From Artocarpus heterophyllus (taxonomy: Eukaryota > Streptophyta > Magnoliopsida > Rosales > Moraceae), in contig CM046348.1 of the NCBI GenBank assembly GCA_025403435.1, positions 34,096,052 through 34,160,051 of the forward strand: 64,000 bases of DNA, given 5' to 3'. Below, piece after piece: positions 11,441 through 23,699 of this stretch (positions are counted from its first letter, which is position 1; each line of letters opens with the position of its first letter). A model generated the notes under the pieces. It made no database searches and was not told the origin of the DNA. It saw only the letters and a list, made by a program, of their open reading frames with translations. The translations under genes were made by a program, and so were the position numbers.

Positions 11441-12049
11441 TTGATGAAAATAGAAGACGATTTTTTTTGTACTAGAGATCGTAAGCTAGGATTGCAGCTT
11501 TGACGAAAATAATAAGCATAGATACATAGAGCATACACGGGCAATACCATGTTGAGTTTTTTTTTTTTTTTTAAGAATCATGTGGAGTGCACTTGAAGCA
11601 AATTACAAACATAGGACATATATAGAAATTTTATATTTAGGTAACTTTTATTGAAAGATTAGTTTAGAATAGCTTGTACTTTTATTTTTAAGCACTAGAA
11701 GAAGAGAAATATAGGTTAGGGCTTTTTAATTAGTTTTTAGATGGTGAAAATTATTATTTTTTTATTTTCTAAGAGCATTTGAGTCTGTTTGGTTAAAACA
11801 AATCAAGAGCTTTTATTGGTATAAAAGGTCATGTAATTCAAGAATATATATTAAATTCTTAATTTGATCTTCTTAAATAAAAAATAAGAAATGAACAAAA
11901 AATCATTAGCATTTTTTTCATAAGCACTAAATGGTTAGCTTCTTCTAAAAAGCAGTTTTGAAAACAATTAAGTCAAAAACAGTTTTTTTTTTAAGCCAGG
12001 CCAAACAAACTCAAATTTTGAGTGGGGCAAAGCATATTTATTTTATAGG
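11441..12049. other. Non-coding stretch with a poly-T tract
   Basis: A run of about 20 T lies at about 11551-11571. I see no gene or defined element. Confidence 0.4.
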
Positions 12050-12215
12050 ATGTTTGATATAGTGGTTAGAACCATTGATTATAATTGTAAACACTATAGT
12101 ATGTAAGAGCTTTATATTGTTGCAATTTCTTTGCTTTTACTGTAGCATATAAGAGCTATATATTTTTTTAACTGAAAAGTTAGTTAAAATAACTAATACC
12201 AAATCGGCTATTAAT
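12050..12215 (+). repeat. Dispersed small repeat family M, copy 3
   Basis: The core is present twice, as TATAGTATGTAAGAGCTTTA and TGTAGCATATAAGAGCTATA, with a TTGATATAGTGGTTAGAACC left arm and TAGTTAAAATAACTAATACC right arm. Confidence 0.6.
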
Positions 12216-12321
12216 ATCATCGATTGACAAGAAATAGCTTGATGGATCTTGATATTATTGAGACCTCTTCATTGCAAACGAATGTTTATACGGCCTTTGC
12301 AAGGACAGAAGCACCGCGCAG

Positions 12322-12344
12322 CACATATATATATATATATATAC
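12322..12344. repeat. (TA)n microsatellite
   Basis: About ten TA units. Confidence 0.9.
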
Positions 12345-12829
12345 TGCATAGAAATATTTATTATATTGCTAGCAGGGCATGATAATGTTTGGAACTACAG
12401 TCTTTACACACGCCCACACAAAATATATATAGATGAAATATAACAAAGTAAGAGCAGGACAAAATTCAAAGAAAAAAGACCTCACTGCCTTTGATTATCA
12501 GCACTCAATAACCGGGTGAAAGGTTTAGATTGGGCCTAGTTTGAATATGTACAATATCGAAATAAGCCCACAACCAAATTCAGGGACCGCTTTCACCCTC
12601 GAATTTTTAAAAAAAAATTGGGGAAACGTCTTGTATCTCCTCAAAGACGTGAATCTTCCCTGTGACAAGAACCCATAAAAACCTTAAATTTTATCGTATC
12701 AATGGTGCTTTTAACGTATCGTTACGAATCCATTGTTGCAAGTATAGGTTAGCGGTAAATCCACACCTAATTTTATCATATTAGATGAAGAGTTTGAATC
12801 ATTCCGTTCAAAATTAGATAATAATATTA

Positions 12830-12995
12830 ACACTATCTATTTGACATTAGTTAATTTTAACTAACTTTTTAGTTAAAAACAATGTAAAGCTCTCACATGT
12901 TATAATAAAAGTAAAAAGTTAATACAATATAAAATTCTTACATACTCTAGTATTTATAATTTTAACTAATAGTTTAAACTACTATGCTTAAAAGC
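12830..12995 (-). repeat. Dispersed small repeat family M, copy 4
   Basis: Minus orientation. The cores are GTAAAGCTCTCACATGTTAT and TAAAATTCTTACATACTCTA, with TTTTAACTAA / TTTAACTAAT arms. Confidence 0.6.
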
Positions 12996-14194
12996 ACAAT
13001 GTCCGGAAATCTGGTTGGCCTAGTTGGACCACTCGCCCACAAAACTTATCATTCCATATGTAGGTCGCACAAACTTTTTACTGTTGACATGAAAAGACAC
13101 TTGTTCTAGTTTAAATGGGATACATGGCACATGCAATCTGGAGTAGCTAAATAGCTTATGTCCAAGACTTTGTCACTTCTTAGCCCGTTTCCATCCCTAA
13201 TACACGACCAGTCAACATCCACCTCAAATCGTTATCAGAAAATTATGCTGAAGATCTCAACGGGGATTTGGTTGTTGGTTATAGGCACAAGGCTATTATC
13301 ACTTTCCTAGAACTCACAATTCTTTTGAGTTGTAACCTTTTCATCTGCGTAGAATAATGCATGTGAATTCCCTAACAAACTCAATTATTTCTCAAACCTT
13401 AAAAACACGAGGACCACAAATTTTCCACTTTTAATGGTGTCGAGATCTCGGATGGCGCCAACAAGAATGAATGATAATGAATGTAAAATTATAATTCGGA
13501 TTTACATATCGCTACGGAAAGTGTTGTGGCAATACCATGGTGTAGGCGTGACAAACGGCCAACGAAAGGTCATGTATTTCTTGGTGTGGGGTTACAAGTT
13601 AGCCTGTCGGATTTACAGTAGTAATGAAATAGTTGCCTTTTGTCATATGAAAGGTCTTCATACTTCAACCTAGTGTGCGGAAAAATCTAGCGTTCTCTTT
13701 TATGTTCTTTTATGGATGCAATGTAGTGAGTTAATTGATGTAGGGGTATAATTAAATTGTTTTTTTACTTAATTACTCAACCGAAAAAAGGAACACTAAA
13801 AACCTTCTAGCTTATTCCAACTAGATTGGCTCACACTAAAAAATTTTGATCCTTCACAAAGTTTTTCACTCAATTTATTAAAAAAGAAAAATAAAATTAA
13901 TTACAAGATAAAAACGTTCAACTCAAAAGGGCAATGTTCAAAAATATAAAAATAAAAAATAGCATTGTGTAAGCTAAAAATCAAAAAATGAAACAAAATT
14001 GAAGCGAAATTGAAAAACTACTAATTAGATGAAGAGTCGCCTCCATAAATGCTCAAAACATACGCAAGATCTACTTCTACTCTCAAGAACAACAGAAAGT
14101 GGCCTAAAAATAGATTTGTGGTGAAACCTTAGCGGAAAAAACCCCAAACAAGGGAAAATAATGCATGGTCAAATGGTCATTAATAAGAGTGCAT
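12996..14194. other. Non-coding stretch, no gene recognised
   Basis: A 79-codon frame at 13434-13673 has no recognisable motif or gene structure. Nothing else stands out. Confidence 0.4.
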
Positions 14195-14325
14195 TTAGGA
14201 ATGTAATTGGAACCAATTTACTGTAGCATGTGAAAGCTTTACATCATACTTTATCTTTGCTTTATACGGTAGCATATAAGAGCTTTACATTATAACAGTT
14301 GGAACAACATTGTCAAACAAGCCTA
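14195..14325 (+). repeat. Dispersed small repeat family M, copy 5
   Basis: Cores TGTAGCATGTGAAAGCTTTA and GGTAGCATATAAGAGCTTTA lie between ATTGGAACC and GTTGGAACAACATTGTCAAA arms. Confidence 0.65.
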
Positions 14326-15169
14326 AGTAAAGATAATCAACCAAAAAGAGCAAAACCTATAGCCGCCTGAAGCCAAGAGGGGAAAAAAAATCCTAGAGCC
14401 AAACCAACTAGGAGTAAAATCTGTAACAAAGAAGACTGCTCATATCACAAGAAACAAGCTCTGAAGAAAAAGGTAGGAGGATTAAATGTGGGAAGTAGGA
14501 TAATCAACGGACTCCAGGTGGCGAATGGTCATCAACGAATTATGAGCTTTCTAGTTTGTATTGTTTTAGGAGTTTTTAGAGATGTTTTTGTACGTTTTTA
14601 AGGCAAAAAAATTTCAAAAACACTCTTCACACAATTTTTCAAGAATTCTCATTTTCTAAATCAAAACAATTTTCACCTATTTTGAAACGGACCCATCTTC
14701 CAAAAAAAATGTCAGAACACCATGACTTGAATAGATCTCTACAATATAAATACAACCACACTTCAACTAGATTTACAACACGAATCTCTCCAAGAATCTC
14801 CACTTCAAAAGCATAAGCAATGCCTATAGGAACCCAGAAACAGCCTTTACAAAACCTCTAAGAGTACGAACCTTTGAGGCCGGGCAACCACCACTTAGTG
14901 TTGTAAATATGGTCCGAGAGCCCAGTCCATGTGGCCTGAAGGGAAATTTAGACGGCGGGTTTCAAAAAAGCCATCAAGCCTTTTGAAACCGTATGATCTA
15001 AACCAAACCGAACAAAATCGGTGGTTGTCTGTGATTTTTGGATAGTTCAAGTAGTTTTTACATAAATATTTTGGATGGTTTAGTTAGTAGTTTGGATTTC
15101 TCAAACCGCCTAAACTCCCCTCTTAAACCGTATTCAAACGACTTTATATATAGTTTTTTATTTTTATTT
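14326..15169. other. Non-coding stretch, no gene recognised
   Basis: At 14940-15130 the sequence is rich in AAACCGAAC / CAAACCGCC-like short words of both orientations, a texture common in plant repeats. No element boundary is visible. Confidence 0.35.
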
Positions 15170-15272
15170 TTTTATATATGTAAATAGCATATTTTTAAGA
15201 CTTTTTAAAATAAATGGCATATTTTAAAAATATTTATAGTAAATAGTATATTTGTAATATAAATAATTTATT
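15170..15272. repeat. AT-rich repeat shared with 51190-51290
   Basis: The segment AAATATTTATAGTAAATA and its flanks (ATAGCATATTTTTAAGAC, TTGTAATATAAATAA) recur in nearly the same order near 51190-51290. This marks an old dispersed repeat of unknown class. Confidence 0.5.
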
Positions 15273-16725
15273 TATAAGAAATAACAGATTTGAAACTGTA
15301 AACAAGTGATTAATAAATTAGTTGCATCTTAACTGGTTTTCATCAATGTTTTCAACTGGTTTTCTTTGCCACACATTTATTGGGTGCATTCTTGTGCTAG
15401 AGAATATAAAAATATATAGTCTGGATCACTTGTTTTGGAGAGCTCATCCAAAAATAGAAAAGGGATTGATATTTCTCTTCAATGGTGAAGCCACAAATTC
15501 CTGTACTCAGTTTTTAGAAATTCAATTTGTGGTCAGAATTTCTCTAAAATTTATGTTATATTCCCCCTTTATAATAAGAAAATTTGTAGTTAAAATATGT
15601 AGTTACATATCTGTTCAACAAGCATGTTACCTCTATTTCTTTTCCATAATGCCCACACACTTCAAACCTTTTTCCAGCCTTATCACTTTTTCTCTTCGTA
15701 AATTCCCTTCTCTAATCTTTTTTGTTTATATATATAATTTTGGAGGAATCAAATATAATCATATATGGATGATTTTGCATCTCTCACTCAATAGATGCCA
15801 CACTCTAATCCCTACTAATCAACAGGAAACCACAATGTATATAAGTTGATCAAGTTTCGGATGTTAAAAGATACACATTACGTGTGTCACTGAATTTATC
15901 TAAGCAGATTTTGCACTTTCACAAACGAAAATGCAAGGCTATTTGTCACATTGATGAACAAGAAAATTAACATTATTTTCTCTTTAATGAATTGACATGA
16001 GATGTGCTAGGCAGCCTTGTAGCAATTTGACGTGTCTGCAAGAAACTGGATAGATCTCAACCCTTTTTAAACCAAATTCAAATGCATGGTTGATTACCAT
16101 GAAAAAACTTTATAGTAATTTTTTTTCAGCTACAGGAAAAGACAACGCTCTATATTCTAATTGGTCAAACGACCCATGTACATAGAAATTATAAAAAGGT
16201 GTATGATTGAAAATGTGATAAAATATAAAGGTTGTCTCCGAAGATGCATCTTTATCCTTTAATGGGTGTGACAAATTTTTCCAATTAGAAGTGGAAAAAC
16301 TGAGTATTAGCCAGAGGGCTGTGAACATGATAAAACTGTTGGGCTTAATATGTGAGGTCATCCATTACATAATTCTGTCAAAAACAGACCTAAAAACCCA
16401 TTAATTTTGGTGTAGGAAACAAGCAAAGAGAAACGATTAGATGTTAATATATAATTATTCCTGCTTTTTATGTAATTGATTAGACCAAATACGGTAATCA
16501 TGCTTGTCTGATCTTTGATTAATGGTGCTTCCTTTTCAAGCTCTAATTTTAGAAAACGATTATTTACCGTGCCCAATAACTAATCAACATCATTATAACC
16601 AACAAGAATGATAAAAGGTTAGAAAAAATTAATTCATCACTTAGCTAAACCTAATAATCATGCGCAACCATGACGATTACATGACGTACGATGGTTTTTC
16701 AAGTTGCATGTATATACATATACAC

Positions 16726-16757
<32 letters not shown>

Positions 16758-17354
16758 GTGTGTGTGGTTATTTAGATCCAAAGACTCATATTAAGTTATT
16801 ATATTAATGCACCATGTAGAGCAGGAAACATGGACAGTATCTCCAATTACAATTATCAATAGTGACAATAATTTAATATAGAACAGACTTAACTTTGAAA
16901 AATCTTGAACTTCACTCAACTTTGAATTGATAATAAAGCTCAAACTGAATTGCAATGTAAAAATCTCCCTCCCCCTCTCCTTTTTTTTTTTTTTTTTCTG
17001 ATAGCTAGTAGTTACAGCTGTTCAATATACTGCTGGAAAAAAATACTAATAATTTTGCATACATAATTAAGTAGCCTATATATCCTTTTAGTTCAAAAAG
17101 TTTTTAGACGACAGATATAGTGTATATCAAAGCTAAATTATCCAAAATTTTAATAATCCTTATTCCTTCAGTAGTCTTCAGAATTAATCATACAGATTAG
17201 TTGAAATTAGTTATATTGGAAGCATAATCATTAAGCGTTGCACAATAATGGCAATGATATTGGTCAAACAGTTGATTGTTGACCTGTCAACATGTGAGAG
17301 ATCGTAATTAACGTGTAGACCATGATGATGTTAAGGGTCTCACACATTCTTTTC
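15273..17354. other. Non-coding stretch, no gene supported
   Basis: A 175-codon frame at 15322-15849 is rich in Ile, Phe and Ser, shows no domain, and is best explained by chance. Simple sequence occurs at about 16728-16753 ((TA)n followed by CACGTGTGTGTGG) and 16979-16999 (poly-T). Confidence 0.4.
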
Positions 17355-17510
17355 AAGATTCGTATATGTTTCAAACTCTAGTTTCAACTCATTAGTTACA
17401 TTCATAAATAGTATAAAATCATCAACAGTTATACTAAAAAGTAAAAAATTAGTATCGTGTAAAGCTCTCACATGTTACCGTTCTTAAACTTAAAATGTTA
17501 GTAACAAATT
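17355..17510 (-). repeat. Dispersed small repeat family M, copy 6 (diverged)
   Basis: One clear core, GTAAAGCTCTCACATGTTAC at about 17459, has an AAACTTAAAATGTTAGTAAC right arm. The left half is diverged. Confidence 0.5.
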
Positions 17511-18130
17511 CCCAAAAAATAGACATATGTATAGATTATAAACATATGTATATAATGTGATATCTTCCACTTTAATATGTGGTTGCAGGTGATATGTCCA
17601 TTACACTAGAATGTCTAATGGCACTTTTACCTACTTCCATGTTTGTCTCTGCCTTTTTCCTGTAAACCACATCACTAACCACTAATTCCATTACTAAAGC
17701 ATTGTCACTTTTAGACTGATAAAATTTTAATACTATTTTTTCGAATGGTGATGTCAAGTATGGCTTGCAAAGTGGAGAAAACCTTAGTGACAATATATAA
17801 TTCAAATTCTGAAAGGAGATTCGCCAAAATGCAACTTTTTTTCTATGGCTAGCTAGCTTGGCATGCTATTAACTCTTCTTTACTTTTCTCTTTTATTAAT
17901 TTATTTATTTATTTTGTCTCTTGCTACTTGCACCACCATCCTTGTTTAGTACTGCAATTTCAAGGTCAAATATTGTGTCGCATCAAAATTAACCTCTTAT
18001 ATGCGAAAGGAAGAGAACATTCATTCACCTATGGCTGCGCTGAATCAAATTAATGCATAATTGCATGAAGTACTTCTTCTTTTGTTGCTGGTACGAGACA
18101 AGTCTCTTAAGAGACGTGTTAGGAATATTA
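17511..18130. other. Non-coding stretch, no gene recognised
   Basis: Contains a minus-strand 77-codon frame (17572-17805) without recognisable motifs, and T-rich sequence. Confidence 0.4.
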
Positions 18131-18309
18131 GCCTGCTGACAAAAGGGGTAGAATTCTTTTCTTTGTGTGTTTCGTTCCTTTTTTTCAAAACGTAGAATAT
18201 AAAACTATTGTTAACTCATAGCCTGTCGACAAACGGGATAGAATTCTTTTCTTTGTGTGTTTCGTTTCTTTTTTCAAAACGTAGAATATAAAACTATTGT
18301 TAACTCATA
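18131..18309. repeat. 90-bp direct tandem duplication
   Basis: Two adjacent units, starting GCCTGCTGACAAAAGGGGTA at 18131 and GCCTGTCGACAAACGGGATA at 18221, are almost identical over 90 bp. The few differences make this a fairly recent local duplication. Confidence 0.9.
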
Positions 18310-18626
18310 TGCTAACAAGTTAAGATTTTGAGATAGATTAATAAACTAACTTATTATCATAACAAAAGGTCTTCAGTTCAAATTCTTATAATTGCACTCT
18401 TTATTCCTTTTCAACAAGTGATCACATCCTACCCTAAAGATCATGGCGGCACTGAAATTCCCACTCTTTTTACGACCCTTTAACAAACCCATGGTAAGTT
18501 TTGAAAACTGCACCATAGCCAGCCGGACTTGGTGAATTTCTAGCTGCACCTATCAAAGTTAACGTTGATCAACAAGAAGAAGGGAGCCAAATGACTAGAA
18601 TAATATTTGAAGCAGCAAGAGGTTTA

Positions 18627-19214
18627 GACCATCTCTAATGCAATGCTAATGCTAAAGTTATAATTGCCATAAAAAGTGTAAACATAATATATTTGATGTG
18701 TTATTTTATTTTATGCTACAATACATAATGCTTTTTAAAATGTCATATGTTTCTTTTGCCATATCTATAAAAAATTTGAAACTTGTAAAAGTAAATTTTT
18801 AATATTAAATAATTAAAAAGTAAAAATATTATAAGAGGAATACTAGCAATACTTTCTTTTTCACTATCTTTTATATTGTCTACATTCGCAGTGTGACAAG
18901 TGGAATCCACTATTCCATGTTCTTTCTAAATAATAATTTATCATGTTAGTAGATTTCATGTGTCAGGCGGCGGCTCTGAATGCAGAAAGTGAAAAAAAGA
19001 ATAAGAAAGAGAGTATTGTATGCATTTCTTATATTGTAATTATTAAAGTAAAAATGTCGATCTATCAACCAATAGGAATAAAATGCTAATTTTGTTATAT
19101 GTTAAACTATGAGGCAAATTAAATTTAGCATCAAAATGACATTGCATTGGAGGGTTTTTTAATAATGTTAAATTTACTATTGAACATCAATTTAGTATTG
19201 CATTGGACATGCTC
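18627..19214. mobile_element. MITE, PIF/Harbinger (Tourist)-like, with TTA target duplication
   Basis: The left end GACCATCTCTAATGCAATGC and the complement of the right end, GAGCATGTCCAATGCAATAC, form imperfect terminal inverted repeats. The three bases before the left end (18624-18626) and after the right end (19215-19217) are both TTA, the target duplication favoured by PIF/Harbinger elements. No transposase is present, and the 588-bp length includes a second nested element. The superfamily assignment is inference. Confidence 0.65.
18838..19030. mobile_element. Second small foldback element nested in the MITE (approximate ends)
   Basis: The left arm CAATACTTTCTTTTTCACT pairs with the right arm AGTGAAAAAAAGAATAAG...AGAGTATTG. 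The middle (about 18895-18985) is GC-richer than its surroundings. The target duplication is not resolved. Confidence 0.55.
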
Positions 19215-19970
19215 TTACCCTAAAACTTATGGAGAATCAAAAGGTCCGTTTGCAAATTGTGCATATGACCATTACCCAGCAGAGAGTTAGCATCTCTAAC
19301 AGTTGCCAAGACAAAAAGCATCTGATAGTTGCCAAGACAAAAGCTTTTATCGAAGTAGTCAAGATCAAAAAATTCTCAAAATTATTTAAAAAACACTAAG
19401 GAAACCACCCTTCCAAAGCACCAAATTTTTCTGGGCAAAACTGTTCCCGCATTTATAGCCATCATGAACATACTGGAAGTCTGAAGGAAAATTCCTGTCT
19501 ACAAGCAGAAGTTTCAGAAATCGCCAATCATAATATTTTTGCTAGTGAACATTTATTTAATATTTTTCTCACATTGATGGAGCGGCGAGGACCAAAGAGA
19601 TGATAAAAGAAGACTACTAGAAGCTTTACCAGCTAACGAATTGGCTCAAAAGTCTGCTAGAATCAACAGGAGCAACCACTACATAATAGTTATCATGAAC
19701 AAAATGAAAGAAAGATGTATCAAGACTAGTAGGAATGCACCATTCATTGTCGTTACCAAAATCCTATAAGATTTATTTTTAATAAGCCACCAAGATCTGC
19801 ACTGTTATCTTAAAAAATTTAAAAGTAACGTAGGAGAAATGGAAGGACCAAAATAACCATGCCGAGGAGAAAATTATTGTCCAATAAAACGTCTCCTCAA
19901 GAACACTATGCCCATTACAAGTCATGAAGTATAAGTTATGAAGACTCAAGTGAAAGTCTTTTTTAACTAT
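19215..19970. other. Non-coding stretch, no gene recognised
   Basis: Nothing recognisable apart from a partial duplication of a GTTGCCAAGACAAAA word at about 19300-19340. Confidence 0.35.
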
Positions 19971-20150
19971 TTAAGTTTTAAGAGGTCTCAAACACTCATA
20001 TGTTTAAGTTTATATTTAATTATAACCGTGGATGGAGTTAAGTTTTAAGAGTTCTCAAACACTCATATATTTAACTATAATCGTGGATAGAGTTAAGTTT
20101 TAAGAGGTCTCAAACACTCATATATTTAATTATAATCACGGACGGAGCTA
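19971..20150. repeat. Three-copy tandem repeat, 55-67 bp units
   Basis: Units start TTAAGTTTTAAGAG at 19971, 20038 and 20093. Each continues with CTCAAACACTCATAT and ends in ATAATCGTGGAT-like sequence. The length change between units is a short internal deletion. Confidence 0.85.
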
Positions 20151-22076
20151 CATTAGACAGAGTGGGGTAGCCGCCCTTGAGCCTAATGACTTCTTCTAAT
20201 TTGCCCCCTCGAAAAAATTATTTTATTTTATTTTTCTCCTACTCACCCCTAAAATCTTATAAATTGCATAATAGAGGCATAATTTTTACAAATATTTCAA
20301 TTATATATGTACACATATTTCAAACTTAAAACCTCAAATAAATGAAAAACCCATTTATAGTATTATGAAAACTTATATTTTTGGGTTTAAAGTTTTAAAA
20401 AGTGAATTGAATTTTATTACATGCTTAGTTCATTCAGAAAAAAAAAAAAAGAATAGAAAAAACAATGGTAAAAATAGAAACAAAATTAAAAAATATAATT
20501 AAGGTGTAATTTGAGCTTAAATTTTTGTTCTATTACACTCTGTTAATTTTTTTTTTTCTCCGAGACTAATTTTCTAGGCACAACAGTTTTTATAGGGAAG
20601 GGCTTCGGCCTTTCACGAACTAGTACAAAAAGTAGAAACAACAACTGAAACCATATCAAGACATATAATGATGATTAGGAAAATTACACGTCCAAAGCAG
20701 ACAATAATATTTACGTAGAAAACATGCCATGATCGTATTACTAAAGTCCCTCCACCGGTGATGATTAATGTAACCTTCTTTCTCAAAAAGGGAAACAAGA
20801 TGGGTTTCAATTTATTACAATTTGGTTAAAGAATAAATTTTACGAATTCCTTCTGATTTATGATTAAATGAATCCAAATGATCAACTCACTCGACAGTTG
20901 TCAAATCTTTTAATTTCCCACATTGTATTCGGTTTTTATTGCGACTTTTTGAGGCACCAAATAAGCGCTCTCTTCAGAAGAGGGTAAATGCTTTTTCAAA
21001 TCATGCTCTTGAAAAAAAAATAATAATAAAATTCAAGGAGGGCATAACTTTCCAGTCCCTCGTTTTGTAACAGAGAAATACTATTTGGTAATGGTGAAGA
21101 TCTAAACGTTGGGTGAATTTTAGAGATTTTTCAACGTACTCAATAAAAGATTGAGTGTGTTGATTTTAAATATAATCCATCTAATAAACTCAAATTTTAA
21201 AAACAACCTACTCAATAAAATTTGGATGGATTGAGTGGATTGATGGGGTTGAACATTATAAAAAAGAAAAAAAAAATCAAACTATACACTTTACAAAATA
21301 AGAAACATATAAAGAAAAAACTAAAATTCATCACATACATACTGGTTGTCCCATCAAGTTCTAAGTTCTAATATTACTCCAAAATCATAATCCAACATAA
21401 AGATAAAAGTTTCCAGATAAGCTCAAATACATAAGCCATGAACCATCAAACAAACCATTATAAAACCTAGGACAACAAATTTTTTTTTAGAGATTGTCTA
21501 ATATGTATTAAAAACTAAAAAGAAGTGTGAAACCAAAAAAGTCCATATAAATTATAAATTTTTTTAGGTATAAAATTATATTAAATTTTTATAGATACAA
21601 TAAATATTATATATAATTTGGTTTGAATTATTTTTAATAATAAAAAACTTAACCCAAACACACCCAATAAAAAAATTAAATTGGATGAGTTAATATACAC
21701 TCTCATTTGGATTTCCCGGATTCAGTCGGATTTTATTAGGAAGTATAAACCGTAAGGATTCCTGAGTTTTGTGTTCACCACTACTAGTATTTAACCCGAC
21801 CGGTAGGTGCCTCACCAAAGACAAAAATAGTGGGGCCCATCATGAAGTAGCTAACCGGTAGGATGAAAGTTATTTTTCTATGTAACCACGAAAAGCAATT
21901 TACTTATAATTAAATTTATATTTGATTATTACTGGTCTTTGGCTGCTACAAACACAATTCTAAGTGCGTGAAAATCAGGGTCAAATCATACTACAAGTCA
22001 ATATAATTACATGATAAATTAATGAACAAGCATCTTTAAAACACTGTTTTCTTGTCTAATATAAGACTACTCCTGT
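20151..22076. other. Non-coding stretch, no gene recognised
   Basis: At about 20140-20230 there is a GGACGGAGCTACATTAGACA...GCCCCCTCGAAAAAATT segment, a wording found in common dispersed plant repeats. I could not define its ends. ACTCAATAAAA-type words repeated at 21150-21240 and 21660-21700 may be another degraded repeat. Confidence 0.35.
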
Positions 22077-22220
22077 TTAACTTTATTATTTATAAAACAA
22101 TAAATCACGGTTTATAAAATACATTATATGTTAAATCAAAGGTGTTTAATCCTATAGATTAACTTTATTATTTGTAAAACAATAAATCACGGTTTATAAA
22201 ATACATTATATGTTAAATCA
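22077..22220. repeat. Direct duplication, 62 bp units at 81-bp spacing
   Basis: The block starting TTAACTTTATTATTT and ending ATATGTTAAATCA occurs at 22077-22138 and 22159-22220 with one or two differences, separated by about 20 bp. Confidence 0.9.
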
Positions 22221-23690
22221 GGGGTCCTCAATTTTATGACTTATGACCCTACAGGGACTGAATGGATTTTTCTTAAATCATAATAGCTAGGTAGGAAATA
22301 AAATCAGGTGACAATTTGACAGCTCAGTCAGCGTGGATTCAATCATGTATTATATATATATATATATATTGATGTTCCCAATAAAGTCTTAAAAAAAAAC
22401 AATGAGAGGTTTTTTTCTTAATTTTTAATTTTTTTTTTTTTTTCATAATCTCACTTGGCCATCCCCAAGGAGGCATCTTTCCCTCGATATCCATTTGGTG
22501 CCAAAAGTTTACCGATTAAACTAAATCCGTACTCTTTTTTTTGGCTGTGAAGATATTTAAATCTAGGCATGCTTTAACTATTCGCTGATCGATTAGTGTT
22601 ATTTAAGGGTTATTTAGCCAGATAATTACTTAGGTTTTATTAATTGGCGCCAGAATCCAGATTTGGACAAATTTTTTTGGTGGGTCTAGGAATCCGAAAT
22701 CAACAAGTATAATTGCATTTTGTATCTATCTGTTTAGCATATAATTATTTTCTTTTTCTTTACGTGGACCACACCTTGTTTACTAACTCTATTAATTAGG
22801 CATTAGTTTTTGTTGTCTTTCTTACAGGCTGCTTAAGATTTCCACAATCCTCCAAAGAGAACACAGATATCTACTAGAACAAATCTGTCTCTAATATATA
22901 AATGTATGTCATACACACATACACACACAAATATATAATATTAATTATAAACACGCTCAATGGTGTGTCTGTCTTTTGAATGCATAAATAACACGCACGC
23001 TTAAAGGCTACGTTTTTTTTTTTTATTCTTAAGACAGGAATATACAGGTAACTCACAATATGGTGTGTCTCGGGCCAATATATGCTTGCTGCACTATTGA
23101 CTTCACAACAGAGACAAAAGATTAAGATACAGTACACAAAACTCGTAGAATATGATAAAAAGCCGCTCGCACATGAGAAGCAACATTTCTGGGGTGGGTG
23201 TCCTCAAATAAATGTACGACAATACATGCATGATACATACATACATACACTACTACAAATTGTAGTTCCGACCACGCATAAAAGATACCGGTTTTTATGC
23301 ATCGCCGGCTCAATGGATTTTAAAGCCCTAAGCTAACTTTTTAAAAGATGCCTTTTTAGAAGAATTTTTTATAGAATATTTGTAAGTTTTTGGAAACGTT
23401 TTTCGGAAAAAAACACAGAAACGTGGTTATGGTGTAGAATTTATATAGCAAAATTTTTTCTCAAAATGTTTGTAAAACATGATATAGATTATATTAATTT
23501 AATACTAAATAGATATATAAAACTTTGCTTACTCTCAAGAAGAGAGATAATCGGAAAATTCAAATTGCAAAGACGTTCTTTATAGAGTGAAACCACCTTC
23601 TTCCTCGCCAAAAAATGGACAAACATGTGGGCATTGGAGGAATTAAGGTTTTTAAAAGATCACTCGACTAACTTTTAGTCACCTGTTAAT
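22221..23690. other. Non-coding stretch with simple repeats
   Basis: (TA)n lies at about 22349-22370, poly-T at about 22430-22443 and CA/TA-rich sequence at 22910-22940. The reading frames at 22874-23336 overlap each other on both strands and carry no motif. Confidence 0.4.
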
Positions 23691-23699
23691 CTTAACACA

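Noticed and set aside
15322..15849. 175-codon open frame on the plus strand, the longest outside transposons
   Set aside because: Composition is that of translated AT-rich DNA, with no domain, no promoter or splice context, and no repeat of the frame elsewhere.
16110..16576. Two consecutive minus-strand frames of 72 and 83 codons
   Set aside because: No recognisable motif, no coding-like composition and no shared gene structure.
18340..18400. TCTTCAGTTCAAATTCTTATA segment that resembles the T-arm of a tRNA or a SINE head
   Set aside because: No matching acceptor, D or anticodon arms and no A box at the right distance.
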